DNA of 64,000 nucleotides from Closterium sp. NIES-65 (Eukaryota > Streptophyta > Zygnematophyceae > Desmidiales > Closteriaceae). How positions within the stretch are numbered: the first letter of the stretch is position 1; each line of letters starts with the position of its first letter. The notes beneath the pieces are model-generated. The model worked only from the letters and a program-made list of their open reading frames with translations. It had not been told where the DNA came from and searched no databases. Shown piece after piece: positions 34,123 through 45,689 of the stretch. The DNA is taken from contig CANXME010002558.1 in NCBI GenBank assembly GCA_948144175.1, positions 124,001 through 188,000 on the forward strand, written 5' to 3'. The translations under genes and the position numbers were made by a program.

Positions 34123-34247
34123 TGTCAAACACTATATGTGTTACTATTGTGTAGGCTATAGTGGGTTAGCCTTTAGGGGGTACACAAAGTTAGGGTTTCC
34201 TACTTGTACTCCAACTTTCATAGTGCAATCACTTCTTGTTCGTAACA
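34123..34247 (+). repeat. 5' LTR of copia F
   Basis: 125 bp, TGTCAAACACTATATG...GTTCGTAACA. It is related to the J LTRs (shared GTTAGCCT..AGGGGGTACACAA). The primer-binding site follows directly. Confidence 0.88.
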
Positions 34248-34419
34248 TGGAATCAGAGCAGGTCCTCCGCTAGGACCGATTCCTAGGGCCCACCACTACT
34301 GCTACCTACTAGCACCCTCGTGCGCCCTACTGTCGGAGCGCCCTCGAGCGCCTCCCCCCTAGCGCCCTTGTGCGCCCCGTTCTTCACGTCCCCCGTAAGG
34401 CCCCACGACCCGCCTCCCC

Positions 34420-34960
34420 CTTAGCGGCCCACGCGCCGCCCCTTAGCGGCCCCGTCGACCCCACGTACCGCCCCTTAGCGGCCCCGCTGGCCCCGTCGAC
34501 CCCGCGCGTCGCCCCTTTAGAGGCCCAAGCCGGCCCCGTCGACCTTACGAGCCGCCCCTTAGCGGCCCTGCTGGCCCCGTCGACCCCACACGCCGCCCCT
34601 TAGCGGCCCCGCTAGCCCCGTCGACCCCGCGCGTCCCACCTTTAGAGGCCCCAGCCGGCCCCGTCGACCCCACACGCCGCCCCTTAGCGGCCCCGCTGGC
34701 CCCGTCGACCCCGCGCGTCCCACCCTTAGAGGCCCCAGCCGGCCCCGTCAACCCCACAGGCCGCCCCTTAGCGGCCCCGCTGGCCCCGTCGACCCCGCGC
34801 GTCCCATCCTTAGAGGCCCCAGCCGGCCCCGTTGACCCCACAGGCCGCCCCTTAGCGGCCCCGCTGGCCCCGTCGACCCCATGCGCGACCCCCCTTAGAG
34901 GCCCCAACCGGCCCCGTCACCTCCACGAGCCGCCCCTTAGCGGCCCCGTCGGCCCCCCCC
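34420..34960 (+). repeat. 84-bp minisatellite in the leader of copia F
   Basis: Alternating half-units, CGCCCCTTAGCGGCCCCG and CCTTAGAGGCCCCAGCCGG, each followed by CCCCGTCGACCCC. They build a period of about 84 bp repeated some six times. The position matches the leader arrays of C, D, E and J. Confidence 0.85.
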
Positions 34961-35128
34961 TCTCGACCCGCGCGCCGCTCTGTAGCACCCACGAGCCGCC
35001 CAGCCCGAACCGAGCCGCTCAGCCCGAACCGAGCCGCGCCGCCCGAACCCAGCCGAGCCGCCCTACCCGAGTCGAGCCGCTCTACCTGAACCGAGACGCG
35101 CCGCTCGTACTGGACCGAGCCGCCCTGC

Positions 35129-35130
<2 letters not shown>

Positions 35131-35226
<96 letters not shown>
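35131..35226 (+). repeat. (ACT)32 microsatellite just before F gag
   Basis: Ninety-six uninterrupted bases of ACT, ending 28 bp before the gag ATG at 35255. Element J has only an imperfect CTC/CTA/CTG-rich stretch at the same place (56790-56829), so the pure run expanded in F. Confidence 0.96.
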
Positions 35227-35254
35227 GCTACTCTACTACTACTCTGCTGCTGCT

Positions 35255-38200
35255 ATGGCTAGCCCTCCTGTGCTAGCTTTCGATGCTGAGGGCCGCCCAG
35301 TGAAGTTCAATACCTGGCTAGATGACCTACACCTCTTCCTATAGCTCACTGCCAAGGAAGACATCTCACTATACGATCACGCCCTAGGCCATGCTACTGC
35401 TCCTGCTGTTACTGCTGACAGCACTGCCCGATTACATTGGCAGACTCGTGATGCCCACGCTCGCTTCGCTATTCGCAACTCCCTGCCGATAGACGAGCGC
35501 GAGCACTTTGGCCAGCACAAGACTGCACTGGCACTGTACACCGCTGTCGTTGCCTGCTACTCCTCACCTGCCTCTGCCGCGCTAGGCCGTCTCTCCCTCC
35601 CCTACCTGTTTCCCGACCTGGCCTCGTTCCACACTGTCGCTGACCTCATCACGCACCTCCGTACTAGTGAGGCTCGCTTCCGTGCCGCCATGCCCGATGA
35701 GTTTCTAGCCACGAACCCCCCCCTTGCTTTGGCTCACTCTCTACCACCTAGTCACCCGCCTCACTGACACTCTGCGTGCTGTTAGGGACCACTTCCTAGC
35801 TCGCTTCCCCACTAAGCTCACCATTGCCCTCCTCGAGAAGGAACTGCTTGCAGCTGAGGCTAGCATAGTTGCTGTAGGTGCCTCTCGTGGCGACCCCCGC
35901 ACCCCTTTCTTTGAGGGGTGTTCCCCTTCCCCGCTTCACCCTCTGTAGCCTCTGCTTCTGCTGTTGACCTCCTTGGTGCTGAGAAGGTTGGGACTGCGTC
36001 TGCTTCAAGCTGGAGCCGCACCGGCAAGGGCAAAGGGGGCAAGGGAGGAGGAGGTGACGGCAGGGGAGGCGGTGGTGGGGGTGGTGGCGGCGGTGGGGGT
36101 GGTGGTGGGATTGGTGGGACTAGTGGCAGCGGTGGGGGTGGTGGCGGCAACGGCTGGGGCGGTGGCAGGGGCGGGGGCGGTGGTGGGGACGGCGGTGGAC
36201 GCGGCGGTGGCAGGGGAGGAGGTGGTCGAGGAGATGGTGGCGGCACTGGTGGTCGTGGAGGCACTGGCGGTGGCCGCAGCCTACAGCACTCTCTGTCGCC
36301 CCAGGACCTCCGTGAGTGGTACACTCGGCACGGGGGGGGGGGGGGGTGGCCTTAGCTACACGTACCTCATCCGCACTGGTGACCGCACTGGTCAGACGTG
36401 TGGGAGGGCGCACCCCACACAGCACTGCTTCTCACGCCTTGATGACGTTTGGCGTACTCAGTTCCCTGACGCCATTGAGCTGCCCCGCTGGGCTGATCTG
36501 ATGAAGCAAAACATTGATATCTTTGCTCTAGACTTTGATGCTATTCTCTCTGCCATGTATGTGATGTCTATTAGTGGAGAGGGTGCCCAGTACCTGAGTG
36601 TTCTGCCCGACCCGGGCATTCGGCCCGGTGAGGCTACCGCTCTAGGTGCTAGAGTGTCTGCTACCCCAGGTGCTGGTGAGGCTGCTGCTCTAGGTGCTGG
36701 TGCGTCTGCGTCCCCTTTTACGGAGTCGACTGAGGCACTGCACACCTTTACACTAGACTCAGGTGGCTCCCGCTGTTTCTTTCGTGACCGCACGGCTCTT
36801 GAGCAGCTTGCTCGGCCCGTTGCAGTCTCTCTCGCTGACCCGTCTAGGGGTCCAGTCCTTGCGACCTCCTCCACTCTCCTCCCCTATCCGGCCATCCCGT
36901 CGAGCACACTGTCCGGTCTCTACCTCCCCTTGTTCTCTACGAACTTGGTGGCGAGTAGTGCGCTCTAGGACAGGGGTGTCCACCAGTTCACCCCTGCCTA
37001 CAAGCGCGTGACACACTGCACGTGTGCTCGGACGGGCCGCCACCTGGCGACCTTCACACGGCAGCCGGGGTCGGACCTGTACACACTGACTACTGAGTCC
37101 CCTCAGGTAGCTACATCTGCGTTTGCGTCAGGTCAGCTGTCGGCCCCCTGCTCATGCCGCTCTCTGGCGCACGAGACAGTCCTCTGGCACCACCGCCTTG
37201 GTCACCCATCCGTGCAGCGCCTTTGGGCAATGCACAAACAGTACCTTGTCTCTGGTCTTCCCAGGGCTCTCAATCCCCTCCCAGCCTCGCCTGCTCCTCC
37301 CTGCCTTCCCTGTGTCGAGGGGCGGTAGCGCGCTGCTCCTCACTCCTCCTCGTTTCCCCCGACGTCTGCTCCCTTGCAGACGCTCCACATGGACGTGTGG
37401 GGCCCAGCCCACGTCCGTGGTCAGGGTCAGGAGAGGTACTTCCTGATAGTTGTTGACGACTACTCGCGCTACACCACGGTCTTCCCCTTGCGCACCAAGG
37501 GTGAGGTCCCTGATGTTTTGATCCCTTGGATCCGCGCTTCTCGTCTCCAGCTCAGCGAGCGTTTCCACTCGGACTTTCGTGTCCTGCGCTTGCACTCTGA
37601 CAGAGGTGTTGAGTTCTCCTCCGACCTCTTGGCAGCCTACTGTGCGGAGCACGGCATCCGCCAGTCGTTCACGCTTCCGGCCTCGCTACAACAGAACGGG
37701 GTTGCTGAGCGCCGCATTGGCTTGGTCATGGAGGTCGCTCGTACCTCCTTGATCCATGCGGCTGCCCCCACTTTCTGTGGCCGTTTGCAGTCCGATACGT
37801 TGCGCATCAGCTCAACCTCTGGCCCCGTGTCTCCTTGCCGGAGACCTCCCCGACACTGCGTTGGACGGGAGAGGTTGGCGATGCGTCGCGTTTTCGGGTC
37901 TGGGGATCCCGAGCTTTTGTTCGCGATACGTCCGCGGACAAGCTCTCCTCCCGCGCTGTTCCGTGTGTCTTCCTAGGCTTTGTTCCGGACGCGGCTGGTT
38001 GGCAGTTTTACCACCCTACCTTGTGCCGTGTCCTCGCCTCTCAGGACGTCACCTTTGACGAGTCGATACCCTTCTACCGCCTCTTCCCCTACCGCACTGC
38101 CCCGCTCCCACCCCCGCCTCCTGTCCTCGCGCCAGGTGCTGCTGTGGTAGACCCCCTCCCCCCTCAGGGTGCCGCTCCCTCAGGTGTGTCCCAGGTAGAC

Positions 38201-39483
38201 CCGGTTGAGCCTGTCGAGGTAGCGGTCGACTCTCGTCCTGCTTGGGGTGCTGAGTCTGAGTGTGGGGAGCCTGGGGTTGCGGAGACTGGGGGTGCTGAGC
38301 CTGGGGGTGAGGAGTCTGGGGGTGCTGAGCCTGGGAGTACGGAGCCTGCTGGTGCTGAGTCTAGGGGTGCTGAGCCTGGGCGTGCTGAGCCTAGGAGTGC
38401 TACGCCTGGAGGAGCTCTCTCCTCACAGCAGCTGCGTGAGTGGTACTTACAGTACTGCAGCCTCAGGAGAGGTGCTGCTGGAGCTAGTGCTCGTGCTTCC
38501 TTGCCCAGGCGGGAGCTGCCCTCTCCCCAGCGTCTTCGTGAGTGGTACGCACGGCGCTGCAGTCTCAGGAGTGGCGCTCCTAGTGTCGCAGACCCTGCTA
38601 CTGGTGCTGCGGACCCTGAAGTTGGAGCTGCTGCTGGTGTTGCGGACCCGGGCGTTGGAGTTACTACTTGTGCTGCAGACCCGAGCGTTGGAGCTGCTGC
38701 TGGTGCTGCATACCCGGGCGTTGGAGCTGCTGCTGGTGCTGTAAACCCGGGCGTTGGAGCTGCTGCTGGTGCTGCGGACCCGGGCGTTGGAGCTGCTGCT
38801 GGTGCTGCGGACCCGGGCGTTGGAGGTGCTGGGGGTGCTGCTGGAGCTGCTGGAGGTTCTGGTGCTGTCTCTGCTGCTGCAGGGGGCACCTCACAGCCGC
38901 GGGCGTACTTTGTTCCACTCCTTCAGCAGGTTCTTGGTCAGCCACCTCCGCCTTGTCCCCCTCCCTTTGTAGAGTGTCCACCGCCGGTCCAGTCGCAGTC
39001 ACAGCTACCGCCTGCCTCGCCACTTCCTCGTCCTTCTCCCTACACTGGTCCTACAGGCGGTCTCACAGAGCGTCGTCACCCTGCGTCTCGCCCTGTGTCA
39101 CCTGTGTCCCGTCCTGAGTCCCGTGTTCGTACTACTTATACCAGTCGCCGTACTCCGCGTGAGCGTCCGCCACCAGTCCCTGGCACACACCGGATGTCAC
39201 TGCGTCCCTCCACTGCTCCACAGCGTGTCCCTCTGCCGTCTCCTCCTGAGTCCTCTCTTCTTGCTCTTGGTGACCCTGAGTCTGACTCTCTTCGTGCTGC
39301 CAGTCCTACTGTCACGCGTCTCCTGGCCACTGCTTTCACTAACCCTTCCTTTGAGACTGCTGCTGCGTGTGCCCTAGTTGCTGAGCTTGTTGACTTTGCT
39401 GCTCGCTGTCGTCTAGACTACGGTGCCTGTCTTGTCGCTGAGTCTGAGTTTGTCTGTCCTCCGTCTGTCGGGGGTGAGTGTGC
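35255..39483 (+). pseudogene. gag-pol remains of copia F (to the linker)
   Basis: The capsid-like segment reads LTAKEDISLYDH, then LGRLSLPYLFPDLASFH. After a Gly-rich tract come the knuckle region TGDRTGQTCGRAHPTQHC, protease TLDSGGSRCFF, integrase HHRLGHPS and QQNGVAERRIGL, and linker LREWYARRC with repeats. The longest open stretch is 37835-39616, whose last part already belongs to the neighbouring element H. The region is broken in several places, so no product is expected. Confidence 0.82.
38600..38840 (+). repeat. 33-bp repeat encoding 11-residue units in F linker
   Basis: About seven copies of a unit with GGAGCTGCTGCTGGTGCTG and CGGACCCGGGCGTT. In frame it gives GVGAAAGAADP. Diverged copies occur in J at about 60230-60540. 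Confidence 0.88.
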
Positions 39484-42150
39484 CATATCATCATGTCGTC
39501 AAGGCAGAAAAGCACCAGCCCTCCCCCATCCTGCTCAGACACCATGCCAACATGGGGCTGCATCCTCAGCGAAGACATGCACACACCATGCTTCTCAAAG
39601 GGAAGGGGTCTGGTGAGTATGTATACTGCCTGTCGATTGGTCAGACACCACCTGAGGATCACCTCGCCACTAGCCACCATCTCCCTGATAAAATTCCACC
39701 GAACCTGCATGTGCTTGGTGCAGCCATGCAAGCATGCATTCTGTGCAAGGGCAATGGCAGACTGGTTGTCCACAAACACAGACATACCACCAGCAAACTC
39801 ATGCCCAAACTCCCCAAACAAACGCTTTACCCACGCACCCTCTTGAATGCACTGACACAGACAAATTTATTCACTCTTTGTGGCGGACAATGCAACCACC
39901 GGCTGCCTCTTACTTTGCCAAGAGATGGCTGCACCATTAAGGCAATAGACATAGCCAGTATGACTCTTGCGATTATCTGAATCTCCAGCATAATCAGCAT
40001 CACTAAAGCCCTCCAACTCGACCTGAGGCTCACTGCGTGTGGAGAAGAAGATTCCCGACTTCCACAATCTTTCAGGTACTTCAATACTCTCTTCGAAACC
40101 TGCAGGTGGAATGCCTTGGGACAGGACACCACCTTGGACAGCTGTGACACTGCATAAAATTTCTCGGGCTATGTGGTCGTACATGCATACATGAGGGACC
40201 CCACAATGCTTCGATAGAGCTGAACCAACTCATCTTTCAGCAAGGGCTCCTCAGTAAGTGCATGCACGTCGAACCCTGTAGGGAGAGGGGTACGCACGCG
40301 GTTAGCCTCAGAAAGGCCAAAGGACTCAAGCATGTTGAATGTACCTCTCCTGATGAATGAAGATGCCACTCTCATCACGCTCAATCTGCACCCCCAAATA
40401 GTACTTAGCCTCCCTCAATTCCTTCATGTGGAATCGAGAGGACAAGAGACCCTTGACTTCTTCCAGCAAGACTATGCTCGAAGACGAGCAAAATGTCTTC
40501 CACATAGAGGTAGAGGGACATCCTGCTCTCACGCCTTACCAAGTGGTACAAGGCGGAATCACACTCCGACATCTCAAAGCCAAAATCCATCAGGGCCTTG
40601 TCAAGCTTGAGGTACCACTGGCCTGGAGCTTGCTTCAGCCCATAGATTGATTTTCTGAGCCGGCAAACTCTGCCGGATCCATCATCAAAACTAGGGGGCT
40701 TTCTCATGTCAAGCTCCTCCTTCAAGACCCCATGAAGATACGCAATTATCACATCCATATGATGGACATGAAACTCCAAAGATGCTGCCATTCCAAGGGA
40801 GCCTCTTGGGATAGTAGGCTTATTGACCGGGGCAAACACCTGGTCATAGTCAACACCCCGTATTTGAGTGTTCCCCATGGCCACCAACCTGGACTTAGGC
40901 CTCTCAATACTGCCGCCAGCCTTGTGCTTGTACTTCCACACCCACTGACACCTCAAGACCTCCATTCCAGGTGGCACACAAGCTGTATCAACTAGCCCAA
41001 AGTACTTATTCAACCTATGGGACTCAAGCTCCTCACGCATGGACTCGACCCACTTAGGACGGGACAAGGCCTCCTTGACCGACTTAGGCTTATGCACCTG
41101 ACCCATAAGGGCAAAAAATGAAATCCATGCTCACCCCCATCAGCATCCACAAGCATGCACTCTTCCCAATCATGCACCTCATGATCATTCATGCAAGAAA
41201 ACTGTGCATTTGGAGTGAATCTTTCAGGTGGCCGGGAGATGCGTGTGCTGCGTCGCAGAGGTGATGCCTCCCCCTGCTCCAAACTTTGCAGCTTCTCCTC
41301 CCAAGTCACCTCTTCATGGGGGACCATGGTGACTTGGACAGTTGCTGCTGCAGTAGTTGCTGCCGCCTACCCACATGAGCAGTCAATGTATGCTGCTGCG
41401 GCTTCTCTTGTTGTTGCTGCTGCTGCCCATGTAGCTGCTTCGGGGCATGGGCTGGTGCGTTAGAGTCAGGGGGTGGAACCAGCAGTTGGGGACTCCTCAT
41501 GGTGAGGTGCAGCTGCCTTCTGTTTCTCTTGCTGCTCCTCTACCTCCTCTCCAGGATCCTCCCATGCTTCCTCAAAGATGGAAGAGGTGTAGGGATCCTG
41601 GAGGGAACTCCCAACCGTACTAGTCCCATGCTCCTTCCACCCCTTGTAGCTCAGCCCTTCGTGGAAAACCACGTCTCTACTTTCCACCACCCACTGATTC
41701 GCCACACTCCATAACACCCAAGCCTTGCTCCTCTCCGACACCCCAAGGAAAATGCTCCATTGTGCCTTGAGATCCAGCTTCCTCCTTTGCTGGTCGAGCG
41801 CTTTGTACTGCGCCATGCACCATCACACTCGTGTCATCGACACACGAAGCACCCTCCTAGTCCACATGAAGTATGGGCATGGGCTTTTGCCCCTAGCCCC
41901 TTGCTGCCTGACTGGTTCTTAAACCAATTTGCATATTGCATGGCTGGCCCCCACCAAGTATGGTCAAGCTGTGCATGAGCAAGCATGGCTCGGGCAAGGT
42001 CAATGAGAGTCCGATTTAGCCATTCCGCTGCCCCATTTTGCTGTGGTGTGTAGGCAACTGAAAGCTGGTGGGTGATGTCCTTGTCTTCAAGGAAGGTCTC
42101 TAGATCCTTCCCCATGTACTCCCCACCCTGATCATTCCTTAGTATCTTAA
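39484..42150 (-). pseudogene. copia element H/K, downstream part (integrase core, RT, RNase H)
   Basis: Minus-strand pol of a copia lineage distinct from A-F. From right to left it has the integrase core (RNDQGGEYMGKDLE, YTPQQNGAAEWLNRT), a linker, RT (RCQWVWKYKHKAGGSIERPKS, ILLVFEHSL region) and RNase H (SDADYAGDSDNRKSHTGY, FVDNQSAIALAQN, TKHMQVRWNFIREM). The left end joins copia F at about 39483 with no LTR in sight. The right end stops at a TTAA (42147-42150) inside the integrase region. The rest of this element lies at 54545-55345. It is broken, with about eight breaks, and older than block T. Confidence 0.85.
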
Positions 42151-42172
42151 AGCAGCAGTATACATTTGGCAG
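42147..42172 (+). repeat. left TTAA and 22-bp terminal inverted repeat of block T
   Basis: TTAA at 42147-42150 is followed by AGCAGCAGTATACATTTGG and CAG (42151-42172). The inverse of these 22 bases, with one mismatch, ends at 54544 and is again followed by TTAA (54545-54548). Confidence 0.8.
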
Positions 42173-42475
42173 CACTGTTGTTTCTGTACAGTGTGCCAGG
42201 CGATTTCGCCTCAACAAAAATAAAAATAGAATTGCGAGAGTGTTGGCGAAAAACTGAAGCACTTCTGTTGTGAGGGAAAAAGGGTTGGGTTGGGTAGGTT
42301 GTCAATCAAAAAAAGGGAAAGGCCTCCCGCCACCTAACTTACGTTCTAGCTCACACACCACGGAGAATTCGCATCTAATAGCTAATAGATTAGGTACAAA
42401 CAACCTAGGCGCGGGCCGGAGGGTGCTAGACCAGCAGCGCGACCACATACATAGACGCGCGTGACTAATTAGCCA
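42173..42475. other. left subterminal region of block T
   Basis: Lower-GC DNA with a short hairpin AGGCGATTTCGCCT (42189-42202) and an A-rich stretch. No gene is recognised. It differs from the right subterminal region, so inverted repetition is confined to the outer 22 bp. Confidence 0.5.
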
Positions 42476-42479
42476 TGTG

Positions 42480-42900
42480 CTGTACAGGCGACGCCTGCGA
42501 GCGTCACTAGCGCCGGCTATGCTGGCATCCGTGTACGTCGTGTGTGTCAGCTACGCTGACATTCCGCGCGCGTCACTGGCGCCAGCTGTGCTTCCAGTCC
42601 GCTAGCGCCACTTGCACCAGCTATTCTGGCATTCCGCGAGCGGAACTTGCGCCCGCTACGCACCATTCCATGCGCTCTAGCAGGGCGCACTCAGCAGAGC
42701 TGCGCGCGCCAGTAAAACGCGCGCAGCAAAGTGGCACGCGCCAGCATAACGCGCGCGCCAGCACAGCTAGCGCATTTGACGCGCGCACTTGCCGGCAAAC
42801 ATCACGCGATTGCTGGCACACGCGCGCCAGCGAAATGCCATCCAGAAGCGCGCGCGTGCCAGCCATCCTACTGCAGCCACTAGTAACGCGCTGCTCGCCC
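42480..42900. repeat. degenerate GCGCGCCAGC-rich repeats in block T
   Basis: Imperfect units of roughly 45-55 bp built on GCGCGCGTCACTGGCGCCAGC and GCTATGCTGGCATTCCG. They pass into shorter CGCGCGCCAGC motifs. Self-complementary GCGCGC and CGCCAGC stretches could fold. The open frame 42544-42939 on plus is repeat-driven. Confidence 0.65.
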
Positions 42901-43009
42901 CACGCGCTGCTCGCCCCACGGATTTCTCCACACGTTTGAATTCATTCCGGCCCCCCGCTTGAACTCATCTCCCCTGTTTTCTCTGCGCATGCACCCATTT
43001 CGCACCCTA

Positions 43010-43870
43010 CTTTGCTTTCCCTCCTACTCCCTTCCCCTTGTATCCCCTCTTTTCCCCCCCTTGCTTCCCTTGCGTCCCCTCCTTACCCCCCCTTGCATCC
43101 CCTATTTCCCTCCCTGCTTCACCTCCTTTCCCCTCCTTGCTTCCCATCCTTTTCCGCCCTGCCTCCCCTCCTTTCCCCCCCTTGCTTCCCCTCCTTTCCC
43201 CCTCTGCATACTCTCCTTTCCCCCTCTGCTTCCTTTCATTTTCCCCCCTGCATCCCCTCCTTTTCCTGTCTGCTTCCCTTCCTTTCCCCCCCTGCTTCCC
43301 CTCCTTTCCCCCCCTGCATCCCCTCCTTTTCCAGTCTGCTTCCCTTCCTTTCCCCCCCTTTCTTCCCCTCCTTTCCCCTCCTTGCTTCCCATCCTTTCCC
43401 CCCTGCTTCCCCTCCTCCCCCCTCCCTTGCTTCCCCTCCATTCTCCCCCTGCATCCCCTATGCTTCCCCTCCCTGCTTCCCCTCCTTTCCGCCCCTGCTT
43501 CCCCTCCTTTTTCCCCGTTGCTTCCCCTCCTTTCCCCCCCTGCATCCCCTCCTTTCCCCCTCTGCTTTCCTTCCTTTTCCCCCCTGCATCCCCTACTTTA
43601 CCTCCCTGCTTCCCCTCCTTTCCGCCCCTGCTTCCCCTCCCTTTTCCCCCTTGCTTCACCTCCTTTCCCCTCCTTGCTTCCCCTCCTTTCCCCTCCTTGC
43701 TTCACCTCCTTTCCCCTCCTTGCTTCCCCTCCTTTCCCCTCCTTTCCCCTCCTTGCTTCCCCTCCTTTCCCCTCCTTTCCCCTCCTTGCTTCCCCTCCTT
43801 TCCCCTCCTTGCTTCCCCTCCTTTCCTCTCCTTGCTTCCCCTCCTTTTCCTCCTTGCTTCTCTGCCTTAC
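43010..43870. repeat. polypyrimidine minisatellite of nearly 900 bp
   Basis: Almost pure C/T on plus (G/A on minus), made of 20-25-bp units such as TTGCTTCCCCTCCTTTCCCC. The only purines are mostly the G of TGCTTCC and rare A. All three forward frames and two reverse frames stay open for hundreds of codons, an artefact of composition. Such homopyrimidine-homopurine tracts can form triplex (H-DNA). Confidence 0.93.
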
Positions 43871-44235
43871 CCCATCTCCACCTCACACCATCTCTGCCTC
43901 ACCCCATCTCTGCTCTGCCTCTCTTCCCCTTCTCCCCCCATCCATCCTCTACACATCCCTGCTCTCCCAATCCCTCCTGCAGGTTTGGGGCGCTGTAAAC
44001 GGACGACAACGGGCAGATTTGCTATGTAGAAGTGAATGTGGTGCTACTGGAATAGGCCTCCAATGACTGGTCCGCCTGGCAGCCCCAAAAGATGGTGGTG
44101 TCCTGGAAAGGCGGCCTGCTGTGTGCACCCTTTCCTCGCTCGGCTATCCTCCCCATCGCCTGCCAGCACCGTCACATTTCCCGCATCGCCTATAAGTAGA
44201 AGTTGGCTGCACACTTGACCAATCGTACATTGCTA

Positions 44236-44467
44236 CCGTCATCACCCGGATATAAGACAGTGTTGAATAGTAGACAGGGGTTGTCTATTATACGGGTGTC
44301 TCTTATAAACGGGGTAGCCTCATTATAAGACACCTATTTGTGTGTAGGGGCAAATGGCAAATGTATAACGAGGAAGTATCTTCTAAACGGATTTTTGTCC
44401 ATTTATAAGACTGATTTTTTTAATGTATGAGATAAGACATACATGTCTTATATCCGGGCGATGATGG
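44236..44467. mobile_element. 232-bp MITE with TA duplication (Tc1/mariner type)
   Basis: 24-bp terminal inverted repeats CCGTCATCACCCGGATATAA + GACA (44236-44259) and their inverse at 44444-44467, with two mismatches, flanked by TA on both sides (44234-44235 and 44468-44469). The interior is AT-rich, has no coding capacity and holds a further inverted repeat (GTGTCTcTTATAA ... TTATAAGACAC, about 44307-44341). TA duplication, small size and strong TIRs point to a non-autonomous Tc1/mariner/pogo-type element. Confidence 0.85.
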
Positions 44468-44469
44468 TA

Positions 44470-44999
44470 AATTAGTGTGCATGGATTGCCTCTGCTTTGA
44501 CTTGAAACCAAACTGCTCTGATTACATACTGTGTTACAATAGAGTACATGCTACACTGGTGATGTTAGCAACCTCCAACGATGCCACAAAACACCACGGT
44601 CAATAACTAATTGATAAAAAACACTGAAACATGTGTTTGATGGCACGATGTGTTGGGTCAGTAAGAAACGCCTAAAAGGGGAAGGGAGGGGATGTATGTA
44701 TGTGCTACGTTCAAGGCGGCAAATTAGATGCTTGGACTATACAACCACGGGCCAAGTGACCAAGAGGCTTGAAGCTGCTTTGCTCGTGGCCGTTGCCACA
44801 TTCCCTTGCCATTCCCATTGCCATCGCTGCCTTTCCATGCCCAGGTTGCTGGCTCTTATGTGCCCCGTGAGGCGCAAATAGTAGGATGTGCTGTCGGGAA
44901 GGTTCCCCACCTGCAACGCAAACACAGAAACCGAGCAAGGGAATGCTTGGGGACCAAACATGGGATAATAGGAGTGTGGGTTTCCTGGAGGGGCAGGGT
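44470..44999. other. unassigned DNA in block T
   Basis: Mostly AT-richer sequence at first, then mixed. Short open frames on both strands show no recognisable domain. I cannot assign anything here. Confidence 0.5.
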
Positions 45000-45370
45000 G
45001 TGAGCAGAACGCCCTTGGTAGGGGAGGGGGAAAGCAGGGGAAATGGAGAGGAGATGAGAAGAGTGCCCCTGGTAGGGGGAGGGGAGGTGAGCAAGGAGTG
45101 CCGGATATGGGCGGGAGAGGTGGTAGGGGGAGGGGAGATGAGAAGGGAGTAGGTAGTTGGGGAAGGGGAGGTCAGATGGGAGTATGTTGTATGTGGTAGG
45201 GGGAGGGGAGCAATGATGAGAGTAGGTGGTATGGGGAGGCGTGGTGGGCTGAAATCCCGTGGTAGTGGGGGGGAGGGGAGGTGAGATGGGAGCAGGTGGT
45301 AGGGGGAGGGGAGTTGAGATGGGAGTAGGTGGGGGTAGGTGGGAGATGCATGTGGAAATTTCCCATGGCA
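45000..45370. repeat. purine-rich degenerate minisatellite in block T
   Basis: Roughly ten imperfect units of 30-40 bp with core GGTAGGGGGAGGGGAG and GAGATGGGAGTAGG. Proline-rich minus-strand frames here (for example 44711-45433) come from the repeat. G-tracts of four to seven bases suggest quadruplex potential. Confidence 0.8.
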
Positions 45371-45689
45371 ATGCCGCTGTTGCCTGGTAGGTGATGATAA
45401 GAGAATCGAGGGGGGCTTGGTTACAGGAAGCAAGAAGGGAGGGATGGCAGTGAGGATTGCATGAGTGAGAATGGCACGAGGAGTGCGTAAGGTGCGGAGA
45501 TAACTACTACAATGGGAGCTAGACTACGAGCTAGGCACGGATGCTCGTGTGATCTCTGCGTTCTCTGTTCCTAAGTCATTTTCCTAGTGCACACACTGCT
45601 TGCTAGGTCACGGGGCAATTTGGCAAGACTTTCACTAGAGAAAGTTGACAACAATGGTACAATGAAGTTGGTTGGACAATACTACATCA

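Larger units (their letters stand above)
34123..39483 (+). mobile_element. Ty1/copia element F, broken, 3' half absent
   Basis: Parts: 5' LTR 34123-34247, primer-binding site TGGAATCAGAGCAGGTCC at 34248, leader with 84-bp repeats (34420-34960), and an (ACT)32 run. Gag starts at 35255 (MASPPVLAFDAEGRP). The Gly-rich tract is at about 36040-36290. Protease is about 36755-36780 and integrase about 37140-37960. The linker has pentapeptide and 11-residue repeats. The element stops at about 39483, where minus-strand copia H begins. RT, RNase H and the 3' LTR are absent. It is broken, with roughly eight breaks. It is closest to J in LTR, leader and gag. Age cannot be judged from a single LTR. Confidence 0.9.

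Noticed and set aside
42262-42365. TGTGAG...CTCACA short inverted repeat as a possible small transposon
   Set aside because: Only six bases match, there is no target duplication and no second copy in the window.
43007-44066. Several long overlapping reading frames (up to 356 residues) on both strands
   Set aside because: They lie in a polypyrimidine minisatellite in which stop codons cannot occur; all frames are open and the translations are Pro/Ser/Phe or Lys/Glu/Gly repeats.
44711-45433. 240-residue minus-strand frame
   Set aside because: Most of it is Pro/Ser/Leu repeats from a purine-rich minisatellite; the rest shows no recognisable domain.
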